Positions 1 to 8,666 of a stretch of 33,816 nt of DNA are shown here, piece after piece (within the stretch, counting starts at the first letter, position 1; each line of letters begins with the position of its first letter). Both the position numbers and the translations under genes were made by a program. The notes under the pieces are model-generated. The model worked only from the letters and a program-made list of their open reading frames with translations, searched no databases and was not told the DNA's origin. Source of the DNA: an uncultured Granulosicoccaceae bacterium (GTDB lineage Bacteria > Pseudomonadota > Gammaproteobacteria > Granulosicoccales > Granulosicoccaceae); NCBI GenBank assembly GCA_937957915.1, contig CALGNZ010000114.1:1-33816 (forward strand). The letters run 5' to 3'.

Positions 1-64
1 GGCTACGGGGCAGAGATAAAGGGCAGAGACACGGCGCAGGCAAACAAAAACCGAGAATGAACCT

Positions 65-316
65 ATGTCAAATGACACAACAACTGAACCATCAAATCCG
101 GATCAACTCAGCGACGATGCATTGCTGGCACTAAAGATTGCATTCACGTATATGCCGAAGCCAATTGAGGTAAATCGCTTCGACCATGGTGAGAACTTCG
201 AAAAAATACTGGCTGACATTCAAACCGTACGCGAGATGTTGCTGATTAATGACGTCGACCCGGACGAGGTAGCAGATGAGATCAATCCTGACTCTGCTCC
301 CAATTCCAGTTACTGA
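65..316 (+). CDS. Small hypothetical protein (83 aa)
   Basis: I do not recognise this protein. It is acidic, has no signal peptide or membrane segment, and starts with a Ser/Thr/Asn-rich stretch followed by a region with helix-like spacing (LSDDALLALKIAF, then EKILADIQTVREMLL). The ATG at 65 is preceded by a GAGA-type purine stretch about 9 bases upstream, a modest ribosome binding site. It reads toward dddP but is separated from it by more than 300 bases, so co-transcription is not obvious. Codon use looks like that of the neighbouring genes, which favours a real gene over a chance reading frame. The function is unknown. Confidence 0.55.
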   Translation: MSNDTTTEPSNPDQLSDDALLALKIAFTYMPKPIEVNRFDHGENFEKILADIQTVREMLLINDVDPDEVADEINPDSAPNSSY

Positions 317-648
317 TGAAGTCAATAGTCGATACTCAATCTAACAACTTTCCATAGCGTTGATGGCGCACGCTGCACGATATTTTTGAATGTCCACAGG
401 CGCCACTCAAAGCATAATGAATGCAGACCAGGCCTCCGGCTAAATTACCTGTCGTATTCTCCCTATTGCAAGCCAGCCAGCCGTCCCTCGTTTCCGTATT
501 TTGACAACCACTCTGCAGGCGACGCCATTGTGTCGCAATTCAGATAAATACGATTAACTGAACCCGCACGTGTAACCCTTGCTGTCGCTACAATCTGATC
601 TGACCGCCAGCGATAGCTGTTAGCGACTACTGCCTGCAGGGGAACATC
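317..648. other. Gene-free interval upstream of dddP
   Basis: No coding frame is convincing here. A TTGACA hexamer lies at 501-506 and a TACAAT hexamer at 589-594, but they are too far apart to form one promoter, and neither has a good partner at 16-18 bases. The dddP promoter is probably in this stretch but cannot be pinned down. An AGGGG ribosome binding site lies just before the dddP start at 649. Confidence 0.4.
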
Positions 649-2055
649 ATGCCAGTCGAACATTTCCGTGATAATCGCAAAATCGATCCGTCCGGGTATA
701 ACCAGAGCAGCCACGCTAAGGGAGGGCCGGAGCTGGCCCGATTTGATCCGACCGGCGGCGACACGCTTGCTGACGGATCTCCCAACGACAATAATCGAAT
801 TGAAATCGGCCCGACGCAACTGGCGTTTGCCGAATGGTCAGCGGCAGGACTGACCTTACCAAACCTGCGAACCATGCGTGAGTACCGATGGAAACGACTG
901 ACGCAACATATTGTCGACCGTGACTTTGGCGGCTTGCTGATGTTTGATCCGCTGAATATTCGCTACGCCACTGACAGCACCAACATGCAACTGTGGAATA
1001 CCCACAATCCATTCAGAGCTGTGCTGCTGTGCGCCGATGGTTACATGGTTATCTGGGACTACAAAAACTCGCCCTTTCTGTCCACTTTTAATCCGCTGGT
1101 CAAAGAGCAGCGCTCAGGCGCTGATCTGTTTTACTTTGACCGAGGTGATAAAACGGATATTGCCGCGGACAAATTTTCTGTCGAGGTGAGAGAGCTCATC
1201 GCCGAGCACGGTGGCGGCAACAACAGGCTGGCCGTTGACAAAATAATGCTTGAAGGATTGCGCGCGCTGGAGGCTCAGAATTTCGAGGTCTTCCCCGGTG
1301 AAGAGGTAACCGAAAAAAGCCGCTCGGTAAAAGGCCCTGATGAAATACTGGCCATGCGCTGTGCGGTTCACGCCTGTGAGACAGCAGTGGCGAAAATGGA
1401 AGAGTTTGCACGCAACGAGATACCCGGCGGCGGGATCTCCGAGGACGATGTCTGGGCCATATTGCATGCGGAAAATATAAAGCGCGGTGGCGAGTGGATA
1501 GAAACGCGGCTGCTCACCTCCGGTCCTCGCACCAACCCGTGGTTTCAGGAGTGCGGACAACGAATTATCCAAAACAACGAGATGATCAGCTTTGATACCG
1601 ACTTGATAGGCAGCTACGGAATCTGCGTTGATATGAGTCGCAGCTGGTGGATTGGAGACCAGCCCCCCCGCCCTGACATGATAGACGCCATGCAGCACGC
1701 CCATGATCACATCATGCGCAACATGGAAATGTTAAAGCCTGGCGTCAATATTCAAGACCTCAGTCGCAATACACACCAGCTGAGACCGGAGTTTCAAAAT
1801 CTGAAGTATGGCTGCCTGATGCACGGGGTCGGATTGTGTGATGAATGGCCACTGGTCGCCTACCCTGACCAAATGGTCGAAGGTGCGTTTGACTACGAAC
1901 TGGAAGCCGGCATGGTGCTCTGTGTAGAGGCGCTGGTCAGCCCTGAGGGTGGCGACTTCTCAATAAAGCTCGAAGATCAGGTACTGGTGACTGATGATGG
2001 ATTTGAAAATCTGAATCGCTACCCGTTTGACCGGCGCCTGATGGGAACTCGGTGA
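649..2055 (+). CDS. dddP: DddP-type dimethylsulfoniopropionate (DMSP) lyase, M24 peptidase fold
   Basis: DddP cleaves DMSP to dimethyl sulfide and acrylate in the cytoplasm, using a two-iron site on a creatinase/aminopeptidase-P (M24) fold. Every expected metal ligand is visible: D316 and D318 (FDTD), D328, H392, E427 and E442, plus D398 as the proposed catalytic base. From memory these match D295, D297, D307, H371, E406, E421 and D377 of the Ruegeria enzyme with a constant offset of 21. Long blocks are DddP-like, for example around IRYATDSTNMQLWNTHNPFR and GCLMHGVGLCDEWP. The offset arises from extra residues near position 15-35 rather than from a wrong start, because the first residues (FRDNRKIDPS) resemble the usual DddP N-terminus. 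The ATG has an AGGGG site 8 bases upstream. It converges on glpD and no other ddd gene is in the window. A general Xaa-Pro peptidase role is the alternative but is unlikely. Confidence 0.9.
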   Translation: MPVEHFRDNRKIDPSGYNQSSHAKGGPELARFDPTGGDTLADGSPNDNNRIEIGPTQLAFAEWSAAGLTLPNLRTMREYRWKRLTQHIVDRDFGGLLMFDPLNIRYATDSTNMQLWNTHNPFRAVLLCADGYMVIWDYKNSPFLSTFNPLVKEQRSGADLFYFDRGDKTDIAADKFSVEVRELIAEHGGGNNRLAVDKIMLEGLRALEAQNFEVFPGEEVTEKSRSVKGPDEILAMRCAVHACETAVAKMEEFARNEIPGGGISEDDVWAILHAENIKRGGEWIETRLLTSGPRTNPWFQECGQRIIQNNEMISFDTDLIGSYGICVDMSRSWWIGDQPPRPDMIDAMQHAHDHIMRNMEMLKPGVNIQDLSRNTHQLRPEFQNLKYGCLMHGVGLCDEWPLVAYPDQMVEGAFDYELEAGMVLCVEALVSPEGGDFSIKLEDQVLVTDDGFENLNRYPFDRRLMGTR

Positions 2056-2089
2056 GGAGTTGCCTTGCCTGTAGACCGCCTATAGACCG

Positions 2090-3616
2090 CTAACCTTCCA
2101 AACCAACCACGCGGGTCAGATACTCTTGAAGTGACGCGAGATCGCTGTCACTCATACCCAGTCCTTTTTTTGATCGACGCCAGACAATGTCATCTACCGT
2201 CTGCGCCCATTCGTGTTCAACCAGGTAATCGACCTCCGCCTGGTACAGCTGCGTGCCAAACAACAGGCCAAGTTGCTCAGTGCTGCTTCGCCCCTTCAGC
2301 AACACATTGACCTTCGTACCGTAATTGCGCACGTAATCGAGCAGAACGCTGCTATCCATCCACGGGTATTGTGCTTTTGCAGAGTCCAGATAGGCATCAA
2401 AGTCAGCGTCGGGCATATCGCCACCGGGGAGTGGCTCATGGCGGGTCCAGTCGTCAGTCGTTATCGGCAAATGCGCTGCGAGCAGTTTCATTGCATCATC
2501 GGCCAACTTTCGATAGGTAGTAATTTTTCCACCGTAGACCGACAACACCGGCGCCTCTTTTCGAGTATCCAGATCAAGCTTGTAGTCGCGGGTTACTTTC
2601 GATGCGTTGGATGAATCATCGTCATAAAGCGGCCTGACGCCGGAGTAAGTCCATACGACCTCTTCGGGTCGCACGTCTTTGGCAAAATACTCACTGGCCG
2701 AATTGCAGATGTAGTCAATTTCCGACTGATCAATACTGACCGCACCGGGTTCATCGTCAACCTCCATATCGGTGGTGCCGAGCAGCGTATAGTGTTGTTC
2801 ATATGGCACAGCAAAGATAATGCGATTGTCGGCATTTTGAAAAATGTAGGTGTAAGGATGGTCAAACAACTTTGGTACAACAACGTGGCTGCCTTTTACC
2901 AGACGGGTGGAATAACGTGAATCGTGGGCTTCATCAAGAGCAAGTGTTTTCACTACCCACGGCCCCGATGCGTTTACTACGACACGCGCTGTCACTGAAG
3001 ACCTTTGCTGCGTATTGTTGTTTCGCAGATGTACTGTCCAGTATCCCTGATCGCGAACCAAATCCGTCACTTCTGTTCGCACCCTGACCTCGCAACCACG
3101 CGCCGCTGCATCCATCGCGTTTAAAACCACAAGCCGTGCATCCTGCACCCAGCAGTCGGAATACTCAAAACCGTGGGTAAACTGCGGCTTTAACGATTGA
3201 CCGGAAGGGTGGGTTTTTAAATTCACGGAATGAGAGCGCGGTAGTTTTTTACGACCGCCAATGTAGTCATAGAGAAAAAGACCGAGCCTGATTAACCAGC
3301 GCGGGCGCAATGCGTGATGGTGCGGCAAAATAAACCGCAGGGGCCAGATAATATGGGGGGCCGCATCGAGTAAAACTTCGCGCTCCTGCAGCGCATGGCG
3401 CACCAGCAGAAAGTCATAGTGTTCAAGGTAACGCAATCCACCGTGTATCAATTTGGTGCTGGCGGATGATGTGTGTTGCGCAAGATCATCTTTTTCGCAC
3501 AGCATCACCGACAGGCCACGGCCACTGGCATCGCGCGCAATTCCAGCGCCGTTGATACCCCCGCCGATCACCACCAGGTCATAATCGCAGTCAGGTTTGG
3601 TTGGTGCGTTTGTCAT
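2090..3616 (-). CDS. glpD: Aerobic glycerol-3-phosphate dehydrogenase (FAD)
   Basis: GlpD oxidises sn-glycerol-3-phosphate to dihydroxyacetone phosphate at the inner face of the cytoplasmic membrane and passes electrons to quinone. The protein has 508 residues, close to the 501 of E. coli GlpD. The N-terminal FAD-binding motif GGGINGAG lies at residues 18-25, followed by the family stretch SSASTKLIHGGLRYLE. The middle part has the GSHVVVPKLF and GTTDMEVDDEPG type blocks of the family, and the C-terminal cap domain is complete. It is the last gene of the glycerol cluster, 114 bases after glpV, with a strong stem-loop in that gap. In Rhizobium clusters glpD usually follows glpR, so the terminal position here is a rearrangement. 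Regulation by GlpR is likely. Confidence 0.96.
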   Translation of the reverse strand: MTNAPTKPDCDYDLVVIGGGINGAGIARDASGRGLSVMLCEKDDLAQHTSSASTKLIHGGLRYLEHYDFLLVRHALQEREVLLDAAPHIIWPLRFILPHHHALRPRWLIRLGLFLYDYIGGRKKLPRSHSVNLKTHPSGQSLKPQFTHGFEYSDCWVQDARLVVLNAMDAAARGCEVRVRTEVTDLVRDQGYWTVHLRNNNTQQRSSVTARVVVNASGPWVVKTLALDEAHDSRYSTRLVKGSHVVVPKLFDHPYTYIFQNADNRIIFAVPYEQHYTLLGTTDMEVDDEPGAVSIDQSEIDYICNSASEYFAKDVRPEEVVWTYSGVRPLYDDDSSNASKVTRDYKLDLDTRKEAPVLSVYGGKITTYRKLADDAMKLLAAHLPITTDDWTRHEPLPGGDMPDADFDAYLDSAKAQYPWMDSSVLLDYVRNYGTKVNVLLKGRSSTEQLGLLFGTQLYQAEVDYLVEHEWAQTVDDIVWRRSKKGLGMSDSDLASLQEYLTRVVGLEG

Positions 3617-3652
3617 TCTTTTCGGCAGGTAGGCAGTTTTAGATCAAAACCC

Positions 3653-3682
3653 TTGTGGATCGCCAGCGTTGACGATCCACAA
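3653..3682. other. Perfect 10-bp stem-loop between glpV and glpD
   Basis: TTGTGGATCG at 3653-3662 is the exact reverse complement of CGATCCACAA at 3673-3682, with a 10-base loop. A second, weaker stem (GTCAGG 3702-3707 with CCTGAC 3716-3721) lies just after the glpV stop. Neither is followed by a run of T on the minus strand, so they look more like RNA-stabilising or processing stems behind an abundant binding-protein message than classical terminators. Confidence 0.6.
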
Positions 3683-3730
3683 AAGGTTGTACACACTCAA
3701 GTCAGGCGTATAACCCTGACCAGTCAGCTA

Positions 3731-5464
3731 CTACTGAGCCCACTGCTTGATCAGCTCGTCATAGGCGATGGTTTCACCCTGCGGCTTTTCGTTGTCGAGC
3801 TTGGCTTTCGCGCCACCTTTTCCAAGCCATTCAGAAGGATCTTTAGGCTCGTTAAGTCGAGGGCCACAACCACCGTAAACATTGGCACTCTCATCAGCAG
3901 ACTGCATACGCGCCATCACCTGATCCATTTCACCGGCCAGACGATTCATCGCCTCTTGAGGGGTAAACGCACCAGAGTTCACGTCACCAATCTGCTGCCA
4001 CCAAATTTGCGCAAGCTTCGGATAGTCAGGAACGTTCACGCCAGTAGGAGACCAGCGCACGCGATCCGGTGAGCGATAAAACTCAACCAGGCCACCCAGC
4101 TTTGGCGCTCTTTCGGTAAATGATTCATGGCGAACCGATGAGTCACGAATGAATGTCAGGCCGACCTGGCTTTTCTTCACGTCAACGGTTTTCGATACGG
4201 CAAACTGCGCATACAGCCAGGCGGCTTTTGCACGGTCAGTCGGGGTGGACTTCAGGATAGTCCAGGAGCCAACATCCTGATAACCGACTTTCTGTCCTTC
4301 CTGCCAGTACGGACCATGAGGTGACGGGGCCATGCGCCATAGCGGGTTACCCTCGGCATCAACGGTGTTGTTGCCGTCTGCCTGAGATGCCACCATTGAA
4401 GCGGTAAAAGCCGTATACCAGAAGATCTGCTGGGCAACATTACCCTGACTCAGCGCTGGCAGCGATTGATAGAAATCGTAGCTTGCAGCACCGGGAGGCG
4501 CATAGTTGCGCAACCACTCATCCCACTTGCGGATTGCATATACGGCTGCGGGGCCGTTTGCAGCACCGCCACGCTCGACTGATGCACCGGAAGGATTACA
4601 AGAGCCCTCTTCCATACGAATGCCCCATTCATCAATAGGTACACCGTTTGGCTCACCCGGGCTACCCGCACCGGCCATTGACAACCATGCATCGGTCATA
4701 CGCCAGCCAAGATCAGGCGCGCGCTTGCCGTAATCCATATGGCCATAAATTTCAACGCCATCAATCTCTTTTACGTCTTCAGAAAAGAACTGGGCGATAT
4801 CTTCATAGGCAGACCAGTTAACTGGCACACCCAGATCGTAGCCATACTTTTCCTTGAAAGCCGCTTGTAAATCTTCACGGTCAAACCAGTCTTTGCGGAA
4901 CCAGTACAGGTTTGCAAATTGCTGATCGGGCAGCTGGTAGAGATCTCCGTCAGGACCTGTGGTGAACTGCGTGCCCATGAAGTCTTCAAGATCAAGCGTC
5001 GGCAGTGTTACATCGCTACCTTCACCGGCCATCCAGTCTGTCAGATTTACCGCCAGTTGCAGGCGTGAATGTGTGCCGATAAGGTCAGAGTCGTTGACAT
5101 ACGCATCGTACAGGTTACGACCTGTCTGCATTTGCGTTTGCACCGCCTGTACAACTTCACCCTCACCAAGAATCTGATGATTTACCTTGATACCGGTGAT
5201 TTCTTCGAATGCTTTAGTCAAAACCTTGGATTCATAATCGTGCGTTGGTATGCCTTCCGACAGCACGTTCACCTCCATTCCCTTAAACGGTTCAGAAGCT
5301 TTGATAAACCATTCCATTTCTGCCATCTGTTCATCTTTACTGATAGCAGATGGCTGAAACTCATCGTTTACCCATTTTTCAGCAGCGGCAATATCCGCAA
5401 ATGCCTGTCCTACCGGGACAGTCAGTGCGGCCGCTACGAATGTAGCCAGCAATTGTCGTTTCAT
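3731..5464 (-). CDS. glpV: Glycerol ABC transporter substrate-binding protein
   Basis: This is a periplasmic solute-binding protein that would capture glycerol and deliver it to the GlpPQ permeases. A Sec signal peptide is clear: MKR, then a hydrophobic core, then an AFA cleavage site near residue 23. The mature protein is long (577 residues in total), as in the GlpV branch of the CUT1 binding-protein family, and is rich in Trp and Tyr. The ATG at 5464 is preceded by an AGGAAA ribosome binding site. Its place at the 3-prime side of the two permeases and the small GlpU protein matches the glpSTPQUV order described for Rhizobium leguminosarum. Glycerol as substrate is inferred from this gene order and the adjoining glpD and glpR; a related polyol is possible. 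Confidence 0.88.
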   Translation of the reverse strand: MKRQLLATFVAAALTVPVGQAFADIAAAEKWVNDEFQPSAISKDEQMAEMEWFIKASEPFKGMEVNVLSEGIPTHDYESKVLTKAFEEITGIKVNHQILGEGEVVQAVQTQMQTGRNLYDAYVNDSDLIGTHSRLQLAVNLTDWMAGEGSDVTLPTLDLEDFMGTQFTTGPDGDLYQLPDQQFANLYWFRKDWFDREDLQAAFKEKYGYDLGVPVNWSAYEDIAQFFSEDVKEIDGVEIYGHMDYGKRAPDLGWRMTDAWLSMAGAGSPGEPNGVPIDEWGIRMEEGSCNPSGASVERGGAANGPAAVYAIRKWDEWLRNYAPPGAASYDFYQSLPALSQGNVAQQIFWYTAFTASMVASQADGNNTVDAEGNPLWRMAPSPHGPYWQEGQKVGYQDVGSWTILKSTPTDRAKAAWLYAQFAVSKTVDVKKSQVGLTFIRDSSVRHESFTERAPKLGGLVEFYRSPDRVRWSPTGVNVPDYPKLAQIWWQQIGDVNSGAFTPQEAMNRLAGEMDQVMARMQSADESANVYGGCGPRLNEPKDPSEWLGKGGAKAKLDNEKPQGETIAYDELIKQWAQ

Positions 5465-5580
5465 ATCGTGTGTTTCCTCTCCGTATTAACAAGTTTTGAT
5501 TTAACTGCATCCGTCATCATCGACAATAGACAAATGAGTTGATGCATTTTCACACCGTGCAGGTTGCACGGATACCGCAG

Positions 5581-5865
5581 CTACACCCACCGAAACACGG
5601 CAAGTGCGAAAAAAACAGAAACCACAGACCCCCACCACAATGGCAGGTCAGTCAGGCCCAGCCAGGCAACATGAATGTAGGCACTGCCCAGCAGTGAGAT
5701 AAACAATCGATCACCTCGCGTGGTGTCGAGCTTCAGGATACCAACTCGCGGATCGCCTCCGGGCTTGAGTATTTCCCAGACAAACATCGTGATCAGACAC
5801 ACGGCAATAAAAGCAAAGAATGCGGCGGTTTGCCAGGTCCACGCCATCCACGCCAGGGGTTTCAT
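5581..5865 (-). CDS. glpU: Small DUF2160-type membrane protein of the glycerol importer
   Basis: This 94-residue membrane protein is rich in Trp and Phe and has about three hydrophobic segments (TAAFFAFIAVCLITMFVW; a middle one around LFISLLGSAYIHVAWLGL; and a C-terminal one ending in VFRWV). The charged loop KPGGDPRVGILKLDTTRGDR is typical of the DUF2160 family found between glpQ and glpV in alphaproteobacterial glycerol clusters. Its biochemical role is not known; an accessory part of the importer is the usual inference. I chose the ATG at 5865 because AGGGGG lies 6 bases upstream. A TTG seven codons earlier (5886) is possible but has no ribosome binding site. Confidence 0.82.
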   Translation of the reverse strand: MKPLAWMAWTWQTAAFFAFIAVCLITMFVWEILKPGGDPRVGILKLDTTRGDRLFISLLGSAYIHVAWLGLTDLPLWWGSVVSVFFALAVFRWV

Positions 5866-5902
5866 TAGCAGCCCCCTGTACGACAATTATTGTTAATCAT
5901 TA

Positions 5903-6703
5903 CTATACCCGCCCCAACGCGAAGCCCTTGGCGATATGCTTGCGCACAAACCAGATGACGATAACACCCGGAATCAGCGTCAGCGCACCAGCCGCTGCCA
6001 GCAACCCGAGCTCATAACCGGCGGTTGATGCGGTACGCGTCATCACCGCTACAATCGGTTTCGCCGCCACTGACGTTAAATTCTTCGCCAGCAGCATCTC
6101 AACCCAACTGAACATAAAACAGAAAAATGCCGTGACACCGATACCGGCAGCTATCAGCGGCATAAATATTTTTACAAAAAAGTGTGGAAACGAGTAACCA
6201 TCGATGTAAGCGGTCTCGTCTACCTCTCGTGGCACGCCTGACATGAAGCCTTCCAGAATCCACACCGCCAACGGCACATTAAACAGGCAGTGAGCCAATG
6301 CCACCGCCAGTGGCGTATCAAACAGTTGCATCGCCGAGTAGAGCTCAACAAACGGCAGTACAAACACTGCAGGTGGTGCCATGCGGTTAGACAACAACCA
6401 GAAGAATAAATGCTTGTCACCCATAAAGCGATAGCGTGAAAACGCATATGCCGCAGGCAGTGCCAGTGACACGGATATCACGGTATTCATCAGCACATAG
6501 GTCAGTGAATTAATATACCCGTTGTACCAGGTCGGGTCAGTGAAAATCGTGATGTAGCTGTCGAGTGTGAATTCCTGCGGATACCAGCTAAAACCACCCA
6601 GAATCTCGTTGGTGGTTTTAAAGCTCATGTTCAACAGCCAGTAGATTGGCAGCATCAGGAACAGGATATAGACAACAACAACGGCTATTTTCGCGCCTCT
6701 CAT
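5903..6703 (-). CDS. glpQ: Glycerol ABC transporter permease GlpQ
   Basis: This is a six-helix inner-membrane permease of the CUT1 sugar/glycerol type. The cytoplasmic EAA loop that docks on the ATPase is visible (REVDETAYIDGYSFPHFFVKIF, in two parts around the conserved Gly). The N-terminal helix and the TNEILGGFSWYPQEFTLDSY periplasmic segment are typical of the second permease of such importers. I place the start at the ATG at 6703, which overlaps the glpP stop as ATGA and has GGAGA upstream. An ATG 14 codons further upstream (6745) would overlap glpP by 46 bases and lacks that site. It forms a heterodimer with GlpP, with translational coupling likely. Confidence 0.92.
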   Translation of the reverse strand: MRGAKIAVVVVYILFLMLPIYWLLNMSFKTTNEILGGFSWYPQEFTLDSYITIFTDPTWYNGYINSLTYVLMNTVISVSLALPAAYAFSRYRFMGDKHLFFWLLSNRMAPPAVFVLPFVELYSAMQLFDTPLAVALAHCLFNVPLAVWILEGFMSGVPREVDETAYIDGYSFPHFFVKIFMPLIAAGIGVTAFFCFMFSWVEMLLAKNLTSVAAKPIVAVMTRTASTAGYELGLLAAAGALTLIPGVIVIWFVRKHIAKGFALGRV

Positions 6704-7566
6704 GTGTCTTCTCCACGCATCATCACGGTGTAGAAAACCCAACACACGAGCAGCGTCATCAGGAAGTACAGAATACTCATCGCAGCAGCAATACCCAGGT
6801 TAAACTCACCGATAGCGGCCTTAACAAGATCTATCGATAAAAAGGTCGTTGAATTGCCCGGGCCACCGCCAGTTAACACAAAGGGTTCGGTGTACACCAT
6901 AAAGGAATCCATGAAGCGCAACAGCAGTGCAATGATCAGTACCCGTTTCATTTTCGGCAGCTGAATGTAGCGAAACACGGCGAATGAACTTGCGCCGTCG
7001 ATCTTGGCTGCCTGATAGTAGGCATCCGGTATCGACGACAAGCCGGCGTAGGCCAGCAGTACCACCAGTGATGTCCAGTGCCATACATCCATCAAAATTA
7101 CGGTTGCCCACGCCGCAACCGGCTGTTGCGTGTAGTTGTAGTCAAAGCCCAGCCAATTCAGTCCGTAGCCGAGCAGACCAATGTCGGGTAGTGCAAATAT
7201 ATTCCACATCGCACCGACAACGTTCCACGGTATCAGCAACGGCAACGCCATCAGCACCAGACAAACGGATACCCAGGGCCCCTTGCGCGGCATGGCCAGC
7301 GCCACCAGCACCCCGAGTGGAATTTCAATGAGCAAAATGATGCCGGTATAGAGGAACTGACGCCCCAGCGCGCCATGAAAGCGCGGCGACGACAATACCT
7401 CGCGATACCATTTTGTGCCTTCGAAAAAGAAAACTCCCGGACTGAACGTATCCTGCAGCGAGTAATTCACCACCGTCATCAACGGGATGATCGCGTTCAG
7501 CGCTACAATCAGCAGTACCGGTAATACCAAAAACCAGGCTTTCTGATTAACCGTTTTGGTTATCAT
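6700..7566 (-). CDS. glpP: Glycerol ABC transporter permease GlpP
   Basis: This is a 288-residue inner-membrane permease, the partner of GlpQ. Six hydrophobic segments are visible, starting with FLVLPVLLIVALNAIIPLM. The EAA coupling loop appears as YYQAAKIDGASSFAVFRYIQ. The VVNYSLQDTF block after helix one is typical of the first permease in CUT1 systems. The ATG at 7566 has GGGGTGA a few bases upstream and lies 13 bases after the glpT stop. It overlaps the glpQ start by 4 bases. The substrate (glycerol) is inferred from cluster order. Confidence 0.92.
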   Translation of the reverse strand: MITKTVNQKAWFLVLPVLLIVALNAIIPLMTVVNYSLQDTFSPGVFFFEGTKWYREVLSSPRFHGALGRQFLYTGIILLIEIPLGVLVALAMPRKGPWVSVCLVLMALPLLIPWNVVGAMWNIFALPDIGLLGYGLNWLGFDYNYTQQPVAAWATVILMDVWHWTSLVVLLAYAGLSSIPDAYYQAAKIDGASSFAVFRYIQLPKMKRVLIIALLLRFMDSFMVYTEPFVLTGGGPGNSTTFLSIDLVKAAIGEFNLGIAAAMSILYFLMTLLVCWVFYTVMMRGEDT

Positions 7567-7579
7567 GCGATCACCCCGC

Positions 7580-8665
7580 TCATGCTGTTACTCCGGTGGC
7601 ACGATGATCATTAACATATATTCCACATCGATCTGCATCGATCACTATCCGATGGTCAGTGGCTGATAACTCCTGCCCCTCCGGTACAATGATGTTGAGT
7701 TGGTAATCGCCCAGCCGGACTTTTGCGATGCGGTGACGCCCTACATCATCAACTGATTCTATCCACACTGGCAAGCCGTGCTCGTGTGTTTTGGCAAAGC
7801 GTATAAATTCAGGCCTGATACCCAGTTCAATGCGTGCTCGGTCGTCAACGTGATAGCGCCCGCCAAGCGCCACCCGATGGCCGGCAACAATCGCTTGAGC
7901 GCCATCTACCTTACAGGGCAGTATGTTCATACCGGGTGAGCCAATAAAGTAGCCCACAAAGGTGTGATCAGGGCGTTCAAAAAGTTCTTCCGGTGTCCCT
8001 ATTTGCACCACCTCGCCTTCGTACATGACCACTACCTTATCGGCGAAAGTCAGCGCTTCGGTCTGATCATGCGTGACGTAAATCATCGTGTGGCCGAAGC
8101 GGTCGTGTAGCTCTTTTAGTTTGGTTCGCAGCTGCCACTTCATATGCGGGTCAATCACGGTCAGTGGCTCGTCAAACAAAATGGCATTAACGTCGTAGCG
8201 CACCAGGCCTCTGCCGAGTGATATCTTTTGCTTCTCGTCAGCAGTCAGGCGCTGCGCGCGGCTGTTGGCTTTATCAGTCAGATCAAGCGTTACCAGCATT
8301 TCGTCGACACGTTTGCGAATTTCCCTGCTGTCAACGCCTCGGTTGGCCAGCGGGAATTCAAGGTTCTGCGCCACTGTCATGGTGTCGTATATCACCGGGA
8401 ACTGAAATACCTGTGCGATGTTGCGTTCTTCAGGTGTTCTGTGAGTGACGTCGTTACCGTCGAATTGTATGCTGCCTCGCGATGGCGTCAGTAGCCCCGA
8501 AATAATATTGAGCAATGTGGTTTTGCCGCAACCAGACGGACCCAGCAGTGCGTACGCACCGCCGTCGTCCCACTCATAGTCAATTTGCTTTAACGCGAAG
8601 TCAGCATCGGTTTGCGGATTCGCATCATAGGAGTGTGCTAACTGATCCAGTTTGATCTGTGCCAT
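7580..8665 (-). CDS. glpT: Glycerol ABC transporter ATPase GlpT (degenerate signature motif)
   Basis: This is a 361-residue ATP-binding subunit with a C-terminal TOBE-type regulatory domain. Walker A is canonical (GPSGCGKT, residues 42-49), the Q-loop lies in AQVFQFP, Walker B is ILFDEP (162-167) and the switch His is H199 (VTHD). The ABC signature is not LSGGQ but LTADEKQ (140-146), so one of the two composite ATP sites is probably weakened. I chose the ATG at 8665: it lies one base after the glpS stop and has GGGAG upstream, whereas an upstream start at 8713 would overlap glpS by 47 bases. It works as a heterodimer with GlpS in the glycerol importer. The name is that of the Rhizobium ATPase, not the E. 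coli glycerol-3-phosphate antiporter GlpT. Confidence 0.92.
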   Translation of the reverse strand: MAQIKLDQLAHSYDANPQTDADFALKQIDYEWDDGGAYALLGPSGCGKTTLLNIISGLLTPSRGSIQFDGNDVTHRTPEERNIAQVFQFPVIYDTMTVAQNLEFPLANRGVDSREIRKRVDEMLVTLDLTDKANSRAQRLTADEKQKISLGRGLVRYDVNAILFDEPLTVIDPHMKWQLRTKLKELHDRFGHTMIYVTHDQTEALTFADKVVVMYEGEVVQIGTPEELFERPDHTFVGYFIGSPGMNILPCKVDGAQAIVAGHRVALGGRYHVDDRARIELGIRPEFIRFAKTHEHGLPVWIESVDDVGRHRIAKVRLGDYQLNIIVPEGQELSATDHRIVIDADRCGIYVNDHRATGVTA

Positions 8666-8666
8666 G

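Noticed and set aside
463..819. Open frame on the minus strand upstream of dddP
   Set aside because: It overlaps the start of dddP in the opposite sense and has no family character; the dddP frame is certain.
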